A DNA stretch of 64,000 bases, from assembly GCA_022661535.1 (NCBI GenBank), contig JAKULF010000001.1, forward strand, positions 3,720,001-3,784,000. The letters are read 5' to 3'. Position 1 is the first letter of the stretch, and the number at the start of each line of letters is the position of its first letter. The position numbers and the translations under genes were made by a program. Below, one piece after another: positions 48,904 to 61,052 of the stretch. The notes beneath the pieces were generated by a model that searched no databases, was not told the origin of the DNA, and saw nothing but the letters and a program-made list of their open reading frames with translations. This stretch comes from Eutypa lata (Eukaryota; Ascomycota; Sordariomycetes; Xylariales; Diatrypaceae).

Positions 48904-50141
48904 CTTGGTTTCAAAAATTCACTTGTGTTAATAACCGATGGGACAGGCAGTATTGCTAGCTGGGCAAGATCTGCTTAAAGGAGCGGTGGGTAAGAGAGGA
49001 ATCTTAAGAGTAAGTAGGCAATCGTGCATGAATAGAAGCAACAATTGCCTTGGAAAGGGATGAAAGCAATGGAGATTTTGCGAAGACCGCGAAAGCATCA
49101 AAACTAGGGAGGAGCTAAAGCATCTTCGAACCGATATCTTGTGCAGTTGGTAGAGGTCAGTAAACTGTGGGACTGCGATGTCAACGTAGCTAAGATCTGT
49201 CGGGCTATGGCGCTGGTCAGATTCCTCTTTGACTCGGCTCTGCTTGGGGAACGGTGGACGACACGAAACATGGGACGAGGCAAGGAAACACTTTGCGGAA
49301 ATATGCCCGATGGTATATAACATGAAATAATTCGATACTGTTCATATTACATTTTTCAGACAGTCTATCTTAATCACTCGGAACTTTTCGTATGTGGGTG
49401 CTTAAGCGTATCAGATCAAAAATGTTAAAAGTACCCGTGTAAGCCATGACGCAAACATACTATATTGATTTAGACATTTCTGCTATAGGGGCTACATGTA
49501 TTACTCGTTACATTGATGTAACAACGTTTGTGAATCCTATACTCAATGTAATTGCCTGAAGAATATCATGTTTATTAACTTATGTATGCATTTGACTACT
49601 TTCTAAATGGCAAGATTTAATGAAGAAACTGAGCTAAAACAATTTCTATGGTAATAAATGCATGTTAGACGGGTATATGCCTAGGGACCACTACAGATCT
49701 AACAAAAGGACCATGCAGGTTTAACAAGACTCTATAATCAAACAACTGTATGCAATAGTTAGGTTACTTGCACAGCTATAAGATCCGGTGGCGTAGCTTC
49801 GCTATTGCCAGCAGCTCTGAAGACGAGATCACAACCGCAGGTACACTGATTCCTCAGAAGCTTGCTCGCGCTGTATCGAAGCCTGGCTTGTGTTGGACTT
49901 TTGTCGGTTAGGGTGCTCAGTATGTAAATATGGGCTGGGGGTTAATCAGCATATATACTGTTTTTGAGACATTCAAGAGGGTTGATGTAGGGGTGAACGG
50001 TCCGTCTTCGGTGAATGAGCCCAACATGGCATTTCCCCTTTCTCTGCCTGCCCCTCTCATTCTCTCCAATTTTGTATCTAGATAGGACACACATGGAGGT
50101 CCACGACATGTGTAACTAACAAATGGCTTCCGTTACACTGG
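48904..50141. other. Intergenic, no gene recognised
   Basis: Promoter side of the acyltransferase and upstream side of the PKS relic. I found no further recognisable PKS fragments (ketosynthase, for instance) in this stretch on either strand. Confidence 0.4.
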
Positions 50142-51137
50142 ATGAGAGAACATCAAAAGCCTGAGTACAGCCAACCGCTATCGACTGCTGTTCAAATAGC
50201 GCTTATAGAGCTGTTGCGGAGCTTTGGTGTTATTCCAAATGTTGTAGTGGGACATTCGTCCGGAGAGTTTGCTGCTGCGTATGTAAGCCTTTTATTCGCT
50301 TCGTGTATACCTCTGGCTGAAGTTGGATGTTTGTTCGTAATGGATAGTCAGAAAGCTAGCCGCAAAGATCTTTGGATCTTACAACATCCGATATGAGAAG
50401 CTGTACTACCAACCCCTGAAAACCCCACGCTCTTATCTAACTCGCCTCTATGTTCATGTCCATCTAATATAACCTATACAAGAATAGATATGCCGTTGGC
50501 GCTTTATCTCTCACTCCGCCTGAAAAGTATCTTACTTCCGCGGTCGTGTGGCTGGGAAGCTGGAGTCGAGGGGGTTACTGGCTATCATAGGAATGGTGTG
50601 CGGTGCTAAACAGACCGTCGGGAGGGACAGCGAAGCAGAGAGGGCAACAGGGCAGCAGGTTCTAGTCGGCCTGCGCACGCGGACCGAGTTCCGGCTCAGG
50701 CACCCAGGACGGCCATTGCCCCCTGTTCTGGAGAGACTATTTCTGTCTACATTTTCTCAGCACATCGACTCTGCGGGGGCTCCAAGCGTCGCTAAAAGCA
50801 GCAAAATGTCAACAGACAAAGCAGCAGCAGCAGCAGCAGCCATTGATCACGGAGCTCTCTTCCACAGTACCGCCGAAGATAAGGCGCACATGTCCGTTGT
50901 GGTCTCGGCGCTTGCCGAGAAGCTGAGCCGGGCCATGATGATATCGGCCGATGATCTGGACCCCGACAGACGCTCTCGGCGTATGGAATCGATAGATTGA
51001 TGACCATTGACATACGCAATTGGCTTCATCGGGTATTCGACGCCCACCTGCGCGTTTTCGAGTCAATGGGCGGAGAAGGCGCAATTAAGTGCATCGCGGA
51101 AATGGTAGTCCGCAAAAGCTCTATGTTGAAGGGCTAG
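50142..51137 (+). pseudogene. Polyketide synthase relic (acyltransferase, reductase end and carrier-protein remnants)
   Basis: Three PKS fragments survive in the correct order. At 50142-50290 a malonyl-CoA acyltransferase fragment contains the active-site motif GHSSGE, preceded by [17 protein letters not shown]. At ~50548-50760 a segment with GLLAIIGMVCG...QVLVGL resembles the end of a ketoreductase domain and the linker that follows it. At ~50870-51137 an acyl carrier protein remnant follows. Its frame is broken by a one-base loss near 50970. In the restored register the position of the phosphopantetheine Ser (GxDSL) is AGA (50994-50996), an Arg, so it could not be loaded. Most of the multi-kilobase gene, including ketosynthase and dehydratase, is missing. 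The order fits a highly reducing type I PKS. It is clearly non-functional. Confidence 0.82.
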
Positions 51138-51601
51138 GAATGGTTAGGTATTGGCTGCAGCCGTAAGATGATAAGCCGGAAACTTTGACGACTAAATGAA
51201 AGGAGTGCACTACATCACCCCCTTTCCCTCGCCTGCCCTTTCATTTTTCGGCTGCCACCACCTGGCAACTAACTGCCACCATCTCCTAGCATAAATTTTA
51301 ATTCAGGTGGACCGAGCTCGCATATGTCCTTAGCGCCCTTTACTGAAGGCAATATCAGCTGATTTACCTGCATTGCTTAGATGTCTATTGGACAAGAACA
51401 CAAACGTCAACTTCCACCGCTAACGAGTGATTTTAGCTCTATGATATGTCCGCATCTGAAGCAGATATCAGTACAGGAAGGCTCCTCTACTCGTCACAGT
51501 AAGCCTTAATTGACAGTTCTGAGGAAATCGATTCATGACCTAAATATAAACGGATCCTAAATCACTAGACTGGAAAGCCAAGCGACCCAGAAGTCGTTAG
51601 C
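51138..51601. other. Intergenic, no gene recognised
   Basis: Short spacer before the DUF167 gene. No ORF is supported. Confidence 0.4.
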
Positions 51602-52021
51602 ATGGCTACGCGTAAAGCGATCGAAATCGTCAAGAAGTCCTCCACCGAGACGCTGCTACTAAGATGCCACGTGCGACCAGGAGCTAGCAAGATCCGAGAA
51701 GGAGTCACCGAAGTCACCGAGGAAGCGGTCCAGCTCTGCGTAGCTGCTCAGCCCCAGGATGGCAAATCAAACAAAGCTGTGATCGAGGTATTAAGCGACG
51801 TAAGTGCCTTTTGAAAGGAAATGGATTGATTCATGTTTCGGGCTGACGTTGACATGCGAGCATAGACTTTAGGCATCCCTAAATCAGACCTACAAATAGT
51901 GCAAGGCACCAAAAATAGAGATAAGACAATTGGCATCTCAACTATGGGCTTGCGGCAGAAACAACACGTGGGGGATGAAGAACTAGTAGCGACCATCAGA
52001 CAGAAGCTTCTTGGGAATTAA
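51602..52021 (+). CDS. DUF167 / UPF0235 (YggU-like) protein
   Basis: Two exons (51602-51799 and 51866-52021), joined in phase 0, encode 117 residues, the usual size for the family. The core reads LLRCHVRPGASKIREGV, then VQLCVAAQPQDGKSNKAVIEVLSD. The conserved VxPGAS...G...K/R signature and the A.P.DGKAN-type loop (here QPQDGKSNKAV) define DUF167 (PF02594). The structure is a small alpha/beta fold. Its molecular function is not established, though it is conserved from bacteria to humans. The gene is convergent with the complex I subunit, leaving 427 bp between stops. Confidence 0.93.
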
Positions 52022-52448
52022 CCTCCCAACACGTATTGCTACTTGACTGCTCAGGCATTTCCGCCTTGTCACATGTGTATAGTTGGAATCACCTAAGGGT
52101 AGATATTAGCAATTATTTCATAGATCCAAGCCAGAGAAAGTGAAATAAATAATGTCGGAATCAGTATAGATAGAACAATGTGGTGAAGAGCTTAATCATG
52201 CTCGTGAAACCACAAGTCATAAACAGCCTCTAAAAATATCATCATAGGAGTAGAAGAAAGTGGGAAATGCAGAGTGAAATACTTACTAGGTATCATCGGC
52301 TTCGAGTGGCAAGGAAGCTCACCAGCATTGGCAATGGCTGCTAGATCATCATTGTAAAGGAAATCCGATTCTGTATGTACAAGTCAAGGCTACATGCCCA
52401 CGCTAGGTTGGTTTTCTTCTTCTTTAATTCGTCATTGCCTTAGTAGGA

Positions 52449-53269
52449 CTAATACGCCCTGACAGGGTTGATCTCAACACCGTACTTCTCATTGAGTCGT
52501 TCACGTCTTCGCTCCTCGTAGCCGGGGGGCTTGATTCCTATTGTAGAACACAACATTAGTAACTGTTTCCTTTAACGGGCGAATGCTGAATTGCTGAAAG
52601 AGGCCATCTCTGAACTTACCCCGACCCTCACCCAATTGTGCTATTGTCTCTTCTATTGGCCGTCTGCGATTCAACCGCAGAAACTCTTTACGCTCATATT
52701 CGTCCGGATAACTAGCGCGGCTCTCACCCCCTCGTAGGCTACCACCCGTATACTCGAAAGTCGTCAGCACCACCGAGAAAATAGCTCCGAAGCCGAGGAT
52801 ACGCGGCATGCGGCCAGCTACGAATCAAGCAACATTAGCCATCGAACAACGATCTTAGCTAAAAACCACTTCGAATTTATTGTCATACCTCTCAAGCCTA
52901 GTGTGGAACCGGCAAAGAAGGCTCCTATTGTGGTATTTAGAGTATCATCTTTCTCGCGCAGATTGGCCGACGCATCTGTGGTGAATTTGAAAGTGGTGCC
53001 CAGAACGGCTATTGCCGCGTCAGTCAATCATATCCATAGAATTGGGCATTTCCTAGGAGAAACGCACCGAGCGACGCAACGGTGGCGCCGTGTTTGGTGA
53101 AGACAGCCCATGATCCGATGTTGCCCTTGGCGAGGGAGTTCTGGATGGCGGCGGCAAAGAGACCGACTGCGCCTCCAGCTAGACCACCCTTGATACCTGA
53201 CTTGATGGCATCTTTCTGATGGAAATGATGCTCCTCCGGCAGAATAGGGATGGGATGTGGGTTCGCCAT
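52449..53269 (-). CDS. NADH:ubiquinone oxidoreductase 21.3 kDa subunit (B14.7/NDUFA11-like)
   Basis: Four exons (53068-53269, 52889-53008, 52620-52817, 52449-52537) give 202 residues, about 21-22 kDa. Three short introns carry clear branch sites. The N-terminal half has glycine-rich membrane helices typical of the Tim17/Tim22/Tim23 fold (GIKGGLAGGAVGLFAAAIQN, FFAGSTLGLRAG). A hydrophilic C-terminus follows, with YDEYERKEFLR-type charge and the terminal segment IKPPGYEERRRERL. This pattern matches the fungal complex I 21.3 kDa accessory subunit, orthologous to B14.7/NDUFA11, in the mitochondrial inner membrane. The start is the ATG at 53269, which gives the family's MANPHPIPILPEEHHFH opening. 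Confidence in identity is high. Confidence 0.9.
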
Positions 53270-54092
53270 CTTGAGGCCGAAGGAGACGGTCACAATTGAT
53301 GATTGGTTATGAGTTGATTGATGCGTTTTCTATGAGAGGAATCTTATTAGCTTTGGGTCATGAGCCATCTAACGTTAAAGCTGTAGCTCCGTGATTGCCG
53401 AAAATCTACCGACATTATGTCCAATAGATGGACATGCATTTGATCGCTATGCCCCGCACTGCACAGTTACTGTAAGTACATAACCACCGCTTATCTACAT
53501 GTGTATTGTATTGTACTTACATAGCCCAGCATACGTAACTAACTGATTCTAGCCTGCACTTGCAAAACTCACAAAACATGGTTACATAACTACCTATATG
53601 CATATATTACAGTGCGATACTTACCCAACCACCTAAACATATGCGCTATGTTGAGGCTCTGGAAGTGGTTTACCTCAACCTAACGTCCTGCGTACAACAT
53701 TAATTACTCACGTATGGGATGTGATAGTAATTATTTAATCTAGGTATATATTTACAATTCAATGTAGTATACCAAGTTATTACAACTCTAGAAGGCGTCA
53801 GTTTGTAGACTGAGCCAAATATGTTCCTTTTTACAGTTGTAAGAGAATATACCTGTAGGCAGGTAGGCAAAGAACGTACTACATACATGTATGTATGTAC
53901 AATATATTACCCCAAACTTGTGTATGCTTTATTACTTCGGACCCACTCTTACCAGCTAATGCTACCTTGAAATCAGATGAATCAGCCTTGCGCCACCAAC
54001 AAGAGCTATCTGACATGTGTCACGGGGCTACGTGACAGCAAGCATAGACTAAGCACTCCTAACACTCTTTAATTCAGTCTTTCCTTTCCCTA
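53270..54092. other. Intergenic, no gene recognised
   Basis: Upstream region of the complex I gene. It holds TACATACATG/GTATGTATG repeats near 53880-53900 and no supported ORF. Confidence 0.4.
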
Positions 54093-54872
54093 TCACGCGA
54101 AATCTTGACTGAGGAGGTATTCTCTCCCAAAACAGATACCCATTGTCCATTTTCTCAGCCTTGGTTGTTTTTCAGATCTACGGATAACTGTTAGCAAGTC
54201 TTTACTCGATTCTACGTCGGCTACATTGGGGTATTTGGTTTGCTTGTCTGCCCGCATTTCATGATACCCCACCAATGCGAAGATAACATCGCGACGACCT
54301 TGTCGACTACATCCATGACAATATTTTATTCTCTTTAATCCCAACGACTTCCTTCTATCTTTCCCCCGGCTTGGGATTTCCATGCAAATTTGTACTTGAA
54401 GGTGGGGCGATTTCTTTAATTGTTGCTCGTATTATATGTTTTGTCAGCCTTGCATAAAGCTTAGGTATTAGGTTGCTGCACAGGTAGCTCACGGCCTAAT
54501 CAAGGTAAGCTTGATTGGTTTCTTCGAGTTGAAGATTGCGGTATCAAATAAATCTACTCACGATTCATGCTTTGGCACCTTGCATAATCACACGGCTCCT
54601 CGACTCACATGGTCCATTTCTTCTGTTTGTTTGGCAACCTCATCGACCCCTCGCCCTCTTTGCGGGGCATCTAAGAGTTGCCTAATGACGCAAGGCTCTC
54701 TATACATAAAGAGCAACTTGTTTCGCGGGAAAGATATCGGAAGACCAGGAGACACAGCCATTCGCCTTCTGGTCCATGGGCGACTTGCTACTTTGCCCTG
54801 AGTAAATATTGTTTTAACCCACAAGCAGATAAAGTTCCCTTTGATACCTAGTGTTACGATTTCTAGGCCCAA
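54093..54872 (-). pseudogene. Possible relic of a HET-domain protein
   Basis: Two minus-strand segments occur in the order and rough spacing expected for the heterokaryon-incompatibility (HET) domain. The first (54872-54588) contains SRPWTRRRMAV, reminiscent of the SRPWFxRxWVxQE motif. The second (54383-54093) contains RRDVIFALVGYHEM, reminiscent of DPRDxIFALLG. Stops and frame changes interrupt the region, and no intact N-terminal (YxALSYxWG) motif is seen. The assignment rests on two weak motifs. A chance resemblance cannot be excluded. Confidence 0.3.
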
Positions 54873-55140
54873 CCGGAGTTGAAGATCTTATTCAATCGCA
54901 AATCTTCCATAAGGAAGAGCATCACAAGTCCCTAACCACCCCCTGAAACCCCCCATCCGTCGAAGTCCGAGGCGACAATTTACAATGTTATATTTCATAA
55001 TGCATTATGATTGATTGTGTAGATTTCTGTGCTAACTGCCATTAGGTACCTCCTTGGTAGTATTGGCATCGTCGCCAAGTGGTCAAATATTGACTATATG
55101 TTGCGACTGTCTTAAATTTCATAGTACGACGTAGGCAACT

Positions 55141-58100
55141 ATGGGGTCCAGTATCTTGCACGCAACGGAACAGGAGGATATAGAGCTTCTAAGTAGACAG
55201 CAGGGTGAAGCGCACCGGCAGTTCCGACAGCAAGACCATCCACGTGGTGAGCGCTTTTCAACTTCCACTATCCCACTCATTTAGCACGCGCAAACGTCGA
55301 GCTAACCAACATAGCTTACACCTCGCCACGAGCTCTGAGGCAATTTATTGAGGGGAGGCTTCCTGAGCTCCCCGACAGGAGTAGATGTCGCAACCATGAG
55401 TTACTTTTGGTTCCGACGCAAGCATTTGAGGACAACCAAACTATCTTCCTCTCTACAGTCTGTGGAAACTGCCATTACCATTTCCATGTCAAGAGCGATG
55501 CTAAGCATAGCCTTCCCCACAACATGGAACACCCTAACCACATGCTCATTCCTCACATCAACAAGTCCAAGGATGACTTGAGGCGGGAACATACCAAGTA
55601 TAGCAAACCCGAGGGATATGTTCGGTTTGTTTGTGCCGTGCGGAGCTGCAACTTCTGGCTTGAGATCTCTTCTTTTGCCCCTAAGCTTAGTCGAAATGAA
55701 GTAGACATGCTTCAGAATGCCGGAAGAGTGAGGCTCAACCTTAAAGAAGCACGCGAGGAGGATCCAGAGAGATACTCAGATGTCAGTGATGATTATGGCT
55801 CCGGGACTGCTGATTTACTTCAGAAGTACTTACACGATGCTCTCATCAACCCACCATCTGAAGCCGGGCCTAGGAAGATCAAAAAAAGGAACAAGAGATT
55901 TAAGGTATCCTTCAACACGGATTTTGACCCTCTTCTTCGAAGCCTTGGGTTTGTTGAAGACACAGATGACGCCGGAGAATTGTGTTGGCTCATTTGCCAG
56001 CCTGAACCCGAACAGAATCCTACGCCGGTGGGCACTCTGCGAGCTCAAGTAGAGGATGCTGAAGCGGAAGTTGGTCTTCTAGGCCATGGCAAAGAAACAA
56101 TTCCTGCATGGGACAAACTCATGCGTGCATTCGGAGGCCGTTACTCGAATGTGACGCCCGATAAGTCCATTCTCGAAGATGATGTAGCACTACTAGGTTG
56201 CCTGAATGATTACCCGCCACGGCACTTCTCCTGGGCCGCCCGGCTTCTGTCCGACATTCGTCCAAGTCACCGAGATAAATACCTCGAAGCTGCTCTACGC
56301 TGTATCCGGGAACGCAATGAGGATGCACAGTCTGAGATTGTCATGTATCAGTCCCAGTTTGATGCAGTCAACCCGGTTGATGAGAGCTTACAAGAAGCCT
56401 ATAAGTTCTTCGGTGCATCTGGAACAGATCAGGACTCAGTTGACTACCTCTTAAGCAAGTATTATGTTATAGCCCAAGCGGACCGTACGGACGCGAAAAA
56501 GGCCTTAGCCCAGCAACACCTAGAGGTCATTGGTCATCACCTTAACGCGGATATCGTCAGCCGAATCGATCCGCAACTGCTTGACGATATGGACGCCCCA
56601 ACTCTTATATCCACTAATGCTAGCTCTCGTAAGAGAAGAATGAGCATTAAGTCTGCGACCCAGCTTCTCGGCGTGGACGCGGTATTCTCATCTGAGATGA
56701 TCCGCGATTTCGTCTTAAATCTCGTTAGTATCTATCTTCCCGTTTTAGGAGATTATTCCTTCTCCCTCTGTACATTCTAGGCCTGTATTAACCGCTTAGT
56801 AGGATGAAAAGGCAGACCGTGAGAGGGTAGCCGAGGCTCTGGAAGTTCTTTCAGAGCTTAAGCGTCAGCAGGATCTAGTGGATGAAGCGACGAAGCTCCA
56901 GGAGTTTGCAACTTTCTTTAGGGAAACTGGAAGCGTTCCTATAGATCTTGTCCCCTCAACCGCCCAGCAGCCGCCCCAAGAGCCTAGTGATTATATGGAT
57001 AAGCCTCCGGGATTAAGAAATATCGGCAATACCTGTTACCTAAACAGTCTTCTCCAGTATTTCTACAACGTCAAGACGGTCCGTGGCTTGATCAACAACT
57101 TCGACCAAATCAAGTTGGAACTGGACGAAGCAGTCATCAGCAAACGCCGCACTGGTGGCAGCGGCCACACTGTTAATTTGGAGGAGGCAATTGTAGCCCG
57201 ACAATGTAAGTCGTATAACTTCCGCCAATACATTTTATAAAGCTAACCTGTGATAGTCGTCGAAATGCTTGGTGAGCTTTTCAATCAGTTAGAGTCTACC
57301 ACAGACGCTGCAGCTCAGCCATCGCAAAAACTTGCCAATACTGCCCTCTCATCAGCTAAGGACATATTGAGTGAGCGTAAGCCTCCACCGTTACCAGCGC
57401 GCCCTTCGCCAGCACCACCTGTGTTGCCAAAGGAGAACTCGGACAGGGTACAAATCAGTGTTGAATCTGTCAATGACCAGGTTGAGACTGCCAGTTCCCG
57501 AAGCTCTCGTACCTTGGTGGAAGAAGAGGATCATACCACACCAACTGACTCAATCGTTCGTCTAATTGATGACAAGGACGTGGAGGGCGCTGTCAAAGAT
57601 GAGGCCCCTCCAACCCTATCCTTTCAACTGGGTGAGGATGTCAAAATGGAAGACGCTGGGGCACCCATATCACTAGACGAGAAGATAGCCCTGGTATCTC
57701 AACGTCTTGAACAGTCTGAGAGATCAGGTACTTCGCAGCAAGATGTCGAGGAAATCATTGGCAACATCCTCGAGCATCTGATGCGTGCAATTCGCCCAGC
57801 CGGTCCCATGGCTGGAAAGCCTGAATTACAAGCTGATAAGATTACGGAAACCTTTTTCACAATGATTGTGAATTCCACAGCTAAAACCACGAATGAAAGT
57901 CCGAGCCAACTTAATGCGTTTGGTGCCGTCGAGGAGGATATCTTAAATGAAGAGATCATTCCTGAGCGTTGGATCACAGCATTCCCACATCCCGACAAAG
58001 AGAACAAAGTGAAAGTGACGCTATATGCCGCACTAGACCGATATTTTACTTACGAGCTGCTCTCTGGTGGAAGTTTAGCGCGGTACTCTACTATTAGGTC

Positions 58101-59198
58101 GCTGCCGCCCATCCTCCATATCTGTATCCAACGTTCGGATGCTTCTGGTATCAAGAACAGGAATGCCGTGGTTATACCGGAGGCTCTATATCTAGACAGA
58201 TACATGGAAGCGGAGCCGGGATCAACGCTGTGGAAGGTTCGAAGGCGTGTGTGGGCAATCAAGGAGCGCCTTGAAGAACTGGATTCTAGAAGTGCCCAAG
58301 GTCCGCATGAAGTAATTCGACAAGATGCGGAGGCTGACTGGCAAACATCCCATTTCTTCGACAACTGGAACGAAGAGCCTACCGACGACGACGTCTATTC
58401 GATTAATCTCGATCCTGTTCTCACGAATGACATATTGCTTCCGTCTAAGCGCAAGGCTCCAGAAGACTCGACCAATCCGCTACCCCCGAAAAGAGTATCG
58501 CCTACTCCAATGGAAAACGGCAATGTTACTAGCTCGGAGTTATCTGGCGCTTTAGACGATTTGGAGCAGAATCTCAAGTATATGAACGAGATGAACTCCG
58601 CCGAACTTGCAGACTTGCACAAGAGGGCAGAGACCGACTTTGATGAGATGAAAAAGGAGAAGTACAGTTTACATGCTGTTATTTGTCACGGCGGTGGGAT
58701 GTCAGCCGGTCATTACTGGGTATGTCTTTCTGTCTACAACAAGCAAATAATTTTAGCCATTTCATCCAGTTCCACTTACCATATCTGAGCATTTGCTCTC
58801 ATGTGCTACTCCGCTTGCTGATTTCTAATTTGAGTATACAGGTGTGGATGCGAGACTTCAAGAGGAACGTGTGGTATAAGTATAACGACAGCATGGTCAC
58901 CGAGGACGTGCGGGATTCCCAGGCCGTCCTGGATGAGCTCAACGACAGCGGTGACCCTTATTACGTTGCGTACGTACGTGATGAGATGAAGAACGACCTA
59001 GTAGAGGTGCCGCAGCGCCGCAAGCCGGACAACAACGCCGTGGTCAGCGACGACGTGGAGATGCAGACGATCGACGGCATCGATCCCAGAACGAAGCTCG
59101 ACGACGACGACAACAACAACAACAATAGCAGTGGCAACAAGGCGGCAGAGGCGGTGATGGCGGGTGACGACGACACTCGTCCCTACGAGATTTTGTAG
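55141..59198 (+). CDS. ubp2: Ubiquitin carboxyl-terminal hydrolase UBP2
   Basis: Five exons (55141-55246, 55315-56723, 56803-57205, 57257-58719, 58842-59198) close in frame at 1245 residues, typical for UBP2. This cysteine protease removes ubiquitin, especially K63-linked chains, and in yeast acts with Rsp5-Rup1. The N-terminal half carries the UBP2-type segments and repeats (SILHATEQEDIE start, TVCGNCHYHFHV Cys/His pair, HFSWAARLLSDIRP). The Cys box is GLRNIGNTCYLNSLLQYF, with the nucleophile Cys583. The His box, CHGGGMSAGHYW, places the catalytic His1125 just before the last intron, and WYKYNDSMVTE provides the Asn/Asp. The long insert between the boxes is disordered, Pro/Ser/Glu-rich. The last ~80 residues are acidic with Asn-Ser runs. 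All catalytic residues are present. Confidence 0.96.
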
Positions 59199-59235
59199 AT
59201 GCATCGCTCATGGCAGCATTGCGTTTGGCGTTTGT

Positions 59236-59290
59236 TTTGTGAATGAATGAGTAAATGAATGAATGGATGGATGGATGGATGAACGGATGG
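59236..59290. repeat. (AATG)n / (GATG)n microsatellite in the ubp2 3' region
   Basis: AATG-type units pass into about four GATG units shortly after the ubp2 stop codon, probably inside the 3' untranslated region. Confidence 0.85.
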
Positions 59291-60012
59291 GCAAACACGT
59301 TGTACTATAGTACCAGCAAAATGGTGTTAGCGAGAAACAGAGCTATGTTAGAATAAACAAGTAATGATTTGATGGGTGAGGCATAAGTTCACGAGTTTTG
59401 TATCTGCATAGGCTTTCTGGAACCGAACATTACGAAGGTATGATGATATATATTATATCATCAAAGCAACCAGCCATTCAGATTGGTATTCTAAGTTACC
59501 TAATTATGTCCTTGCTGTACATGTATGTAATGATGTTTTAGATTGAGTTGGCAATGACGTCGAGAGTTATGGCTTATCAATATATACATGCCCCCAGACT
59601 CTATACGAGCCCTGAGGGTCTTTAAATTTTAATTCTCTGGTTTTTAGAAGTCATCCCCAAAAATTTAGATCGAAATTGACCAATATATAAATCTTGACTC
59701 CTTAACTACATACCTAAGTACCTACTTTACGTATTCAAAGACTTTCCTTATTGTCGCTTTGCTTCGGAGGCGAGGGACATGCCTGCCAGATGTTGGCAGC
59801 TGCACCACTCCGTCAACCTGCAAAGTGACGGGTGCCCAACACCGTCAACCAACCTCGGAATTATCAACTAAGGTTCCTCTTTACAATATGCAACATAAAT
59901 CCAACGCAACATTCGACTTGTGCAACGACAGTCGACTAAATCAGCCTACACGTTCTATTCTAGTTGCTTTCGCACTATTTAATTCCATACTGGCGCGTAA
60001 TATACTACACCG
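59291..60012. promoter_or_regulatory. Intergenic region upstream of pml1
   Basis: Tandem arrangement: the ubp2 3' end and the pml1 promoter share these ~720 bp. No other ORF is supported. Confidence 0.4.
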
Positions 60013-60933
60013 ATGCCGTCAACTGAATCCTCTTCGCGCCGAGAGCGACGACTTCGGGACGACGACGACGATGCTGAATACGGGCGAGACAAACGAAGTA
60101 GCCACGCGAAACGTGATCATGACTATAGAGACACCAAAAGGGATCGGGATGGATCTCGTGAGAAGCGACGACACCGGCGGTCAAGATCCCCTATAGACGA
60201 ACGCCACCGGAGATCTCGCTCGCGTTCACGGGATCGCAATCAGGTTAGAGATAGGGAACACAGAAGAAGACGGTCACGAGACGTAGAATATACAGAACGT
60301 GGGTCGCACAGGGCTCGGGCGCGGGTGGAGGATGACTACGATGAACGAGCAAAGAACAACAAACCTGTGGTCAAGCGCGATGGACCACTGCCTTCCCAAG
60401 ACGATTCTTTTGCACTGATCCAGGGCGAAGATGCGCCCAAGCCTAAAGAGAAGCCGAATTTTGGGAACACTGGCGCTCTAGCTGCAGCCTCAAATGCCGT
60501 CGTCCAATCAGATGGCTCTAAGGTCGTACTCAAATACCACGAGCCTCCCGAAGCGCGCAAACCGTCACCAAAAGACCAGTGGAAGTTGTTTGTCTTCAAG
60601 GGCGACGAGATTTTGGATACGGTGCCGCTTAGCGATCGCAGCTGTTGGTTGATTGGTAGGGAAGTGGCTGTGGTGGATCTGGTGGCCGAGCACCCTAGCA
60701 TAAGCAAACAACACGCCGTCATCCAGTTCCGGCATCTCGAGAAACGGAACGAGTACGGCGACAAGATCGGCAAAGTTAAGCCGTACCTAATCGACCTCGA
60801 AAGCGCCAACGGGACGATGCTGAACTCAAAGAAGGTGCCCGATAGCCGGTATTTGGAGGTCAAAGACAAGGACCTGATTCAGTTTGGCCAGAGCTCAAGA
60901 GAATACGTGCTCATGCTTGCTCCGAAAGAGTAA
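60013..60933 (+). CDS. pml1: FHA-domain splicing factor, Pml1/SNIP1-like
   Basis: A single exon of 306 residues. The first ~110 residues are strongly charged and Arg/Ser-rich (RRHRRSRSP, RRSRSRSRD), typical of SR-like splicing proteins. Residues ~180-305 form a forkhead-associated domain: CWLIGR, then HPSISKQHAVIQF (the phosphothreonine-binding Ser and His) and SANGTMLN (the conserved NGT turn). This architecture identifies the Pml1/SNIP1 subunit of the RES complex, which retains unspliced pre-mRNA in the nucleus and joins the activated spliceosome with Bud13 and Snu17. The motif order and the C-terminal end QFGQSSREYVL match the family. The gene lies in the same orientation as, and downstream of, ubp2. 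Confidence 0.95.
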   Translation: MPSTESSSRRERRLRDDDDDAEYGRDKRSSHAKRDHDYRDTKRDRDGSREKRRHRRSRSPIDERHRRSRSRSRDRNQVRDREHRRRRSRDVEYTERGSHRARARVEDDYDERAKNNKPVVKRDGPLPSQDDSFALIQGEDAPKPKEKPNFGNTGALAAASNAVVQSDGSKVVLKYHEPPEARKPSPKDQWKLFVFKGDEILDTVPLSDRSCWLIGREVAVVDLVAEHPSISKQHAVIQFRHLEKRNEYGDKIGKVKPYLIDLESANGTMLNSKKVPDSRYLEVKDKDLIQFGQSSREYVLMLAPKE

Positions 60934-61052
60934 AGCATCACGGCATTATATTACCATTACCTAAAATATACAAGCTGATATTACACGGCTCTATTACACC
61001 ACCGTTGAGCTTGCATTGCACTGCAAGACACCGACGTCAGCCGCACTGGGCG

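Noticed and set aside
55060..55090. tRNA-like GTCGCCAAGTGGTC sequence
   Set aside because: Resembles an A box, but no GGTTCGA-type B box follows at the proper distance and no acceptor stem forms. No tRNA was supported anywhere in the window.
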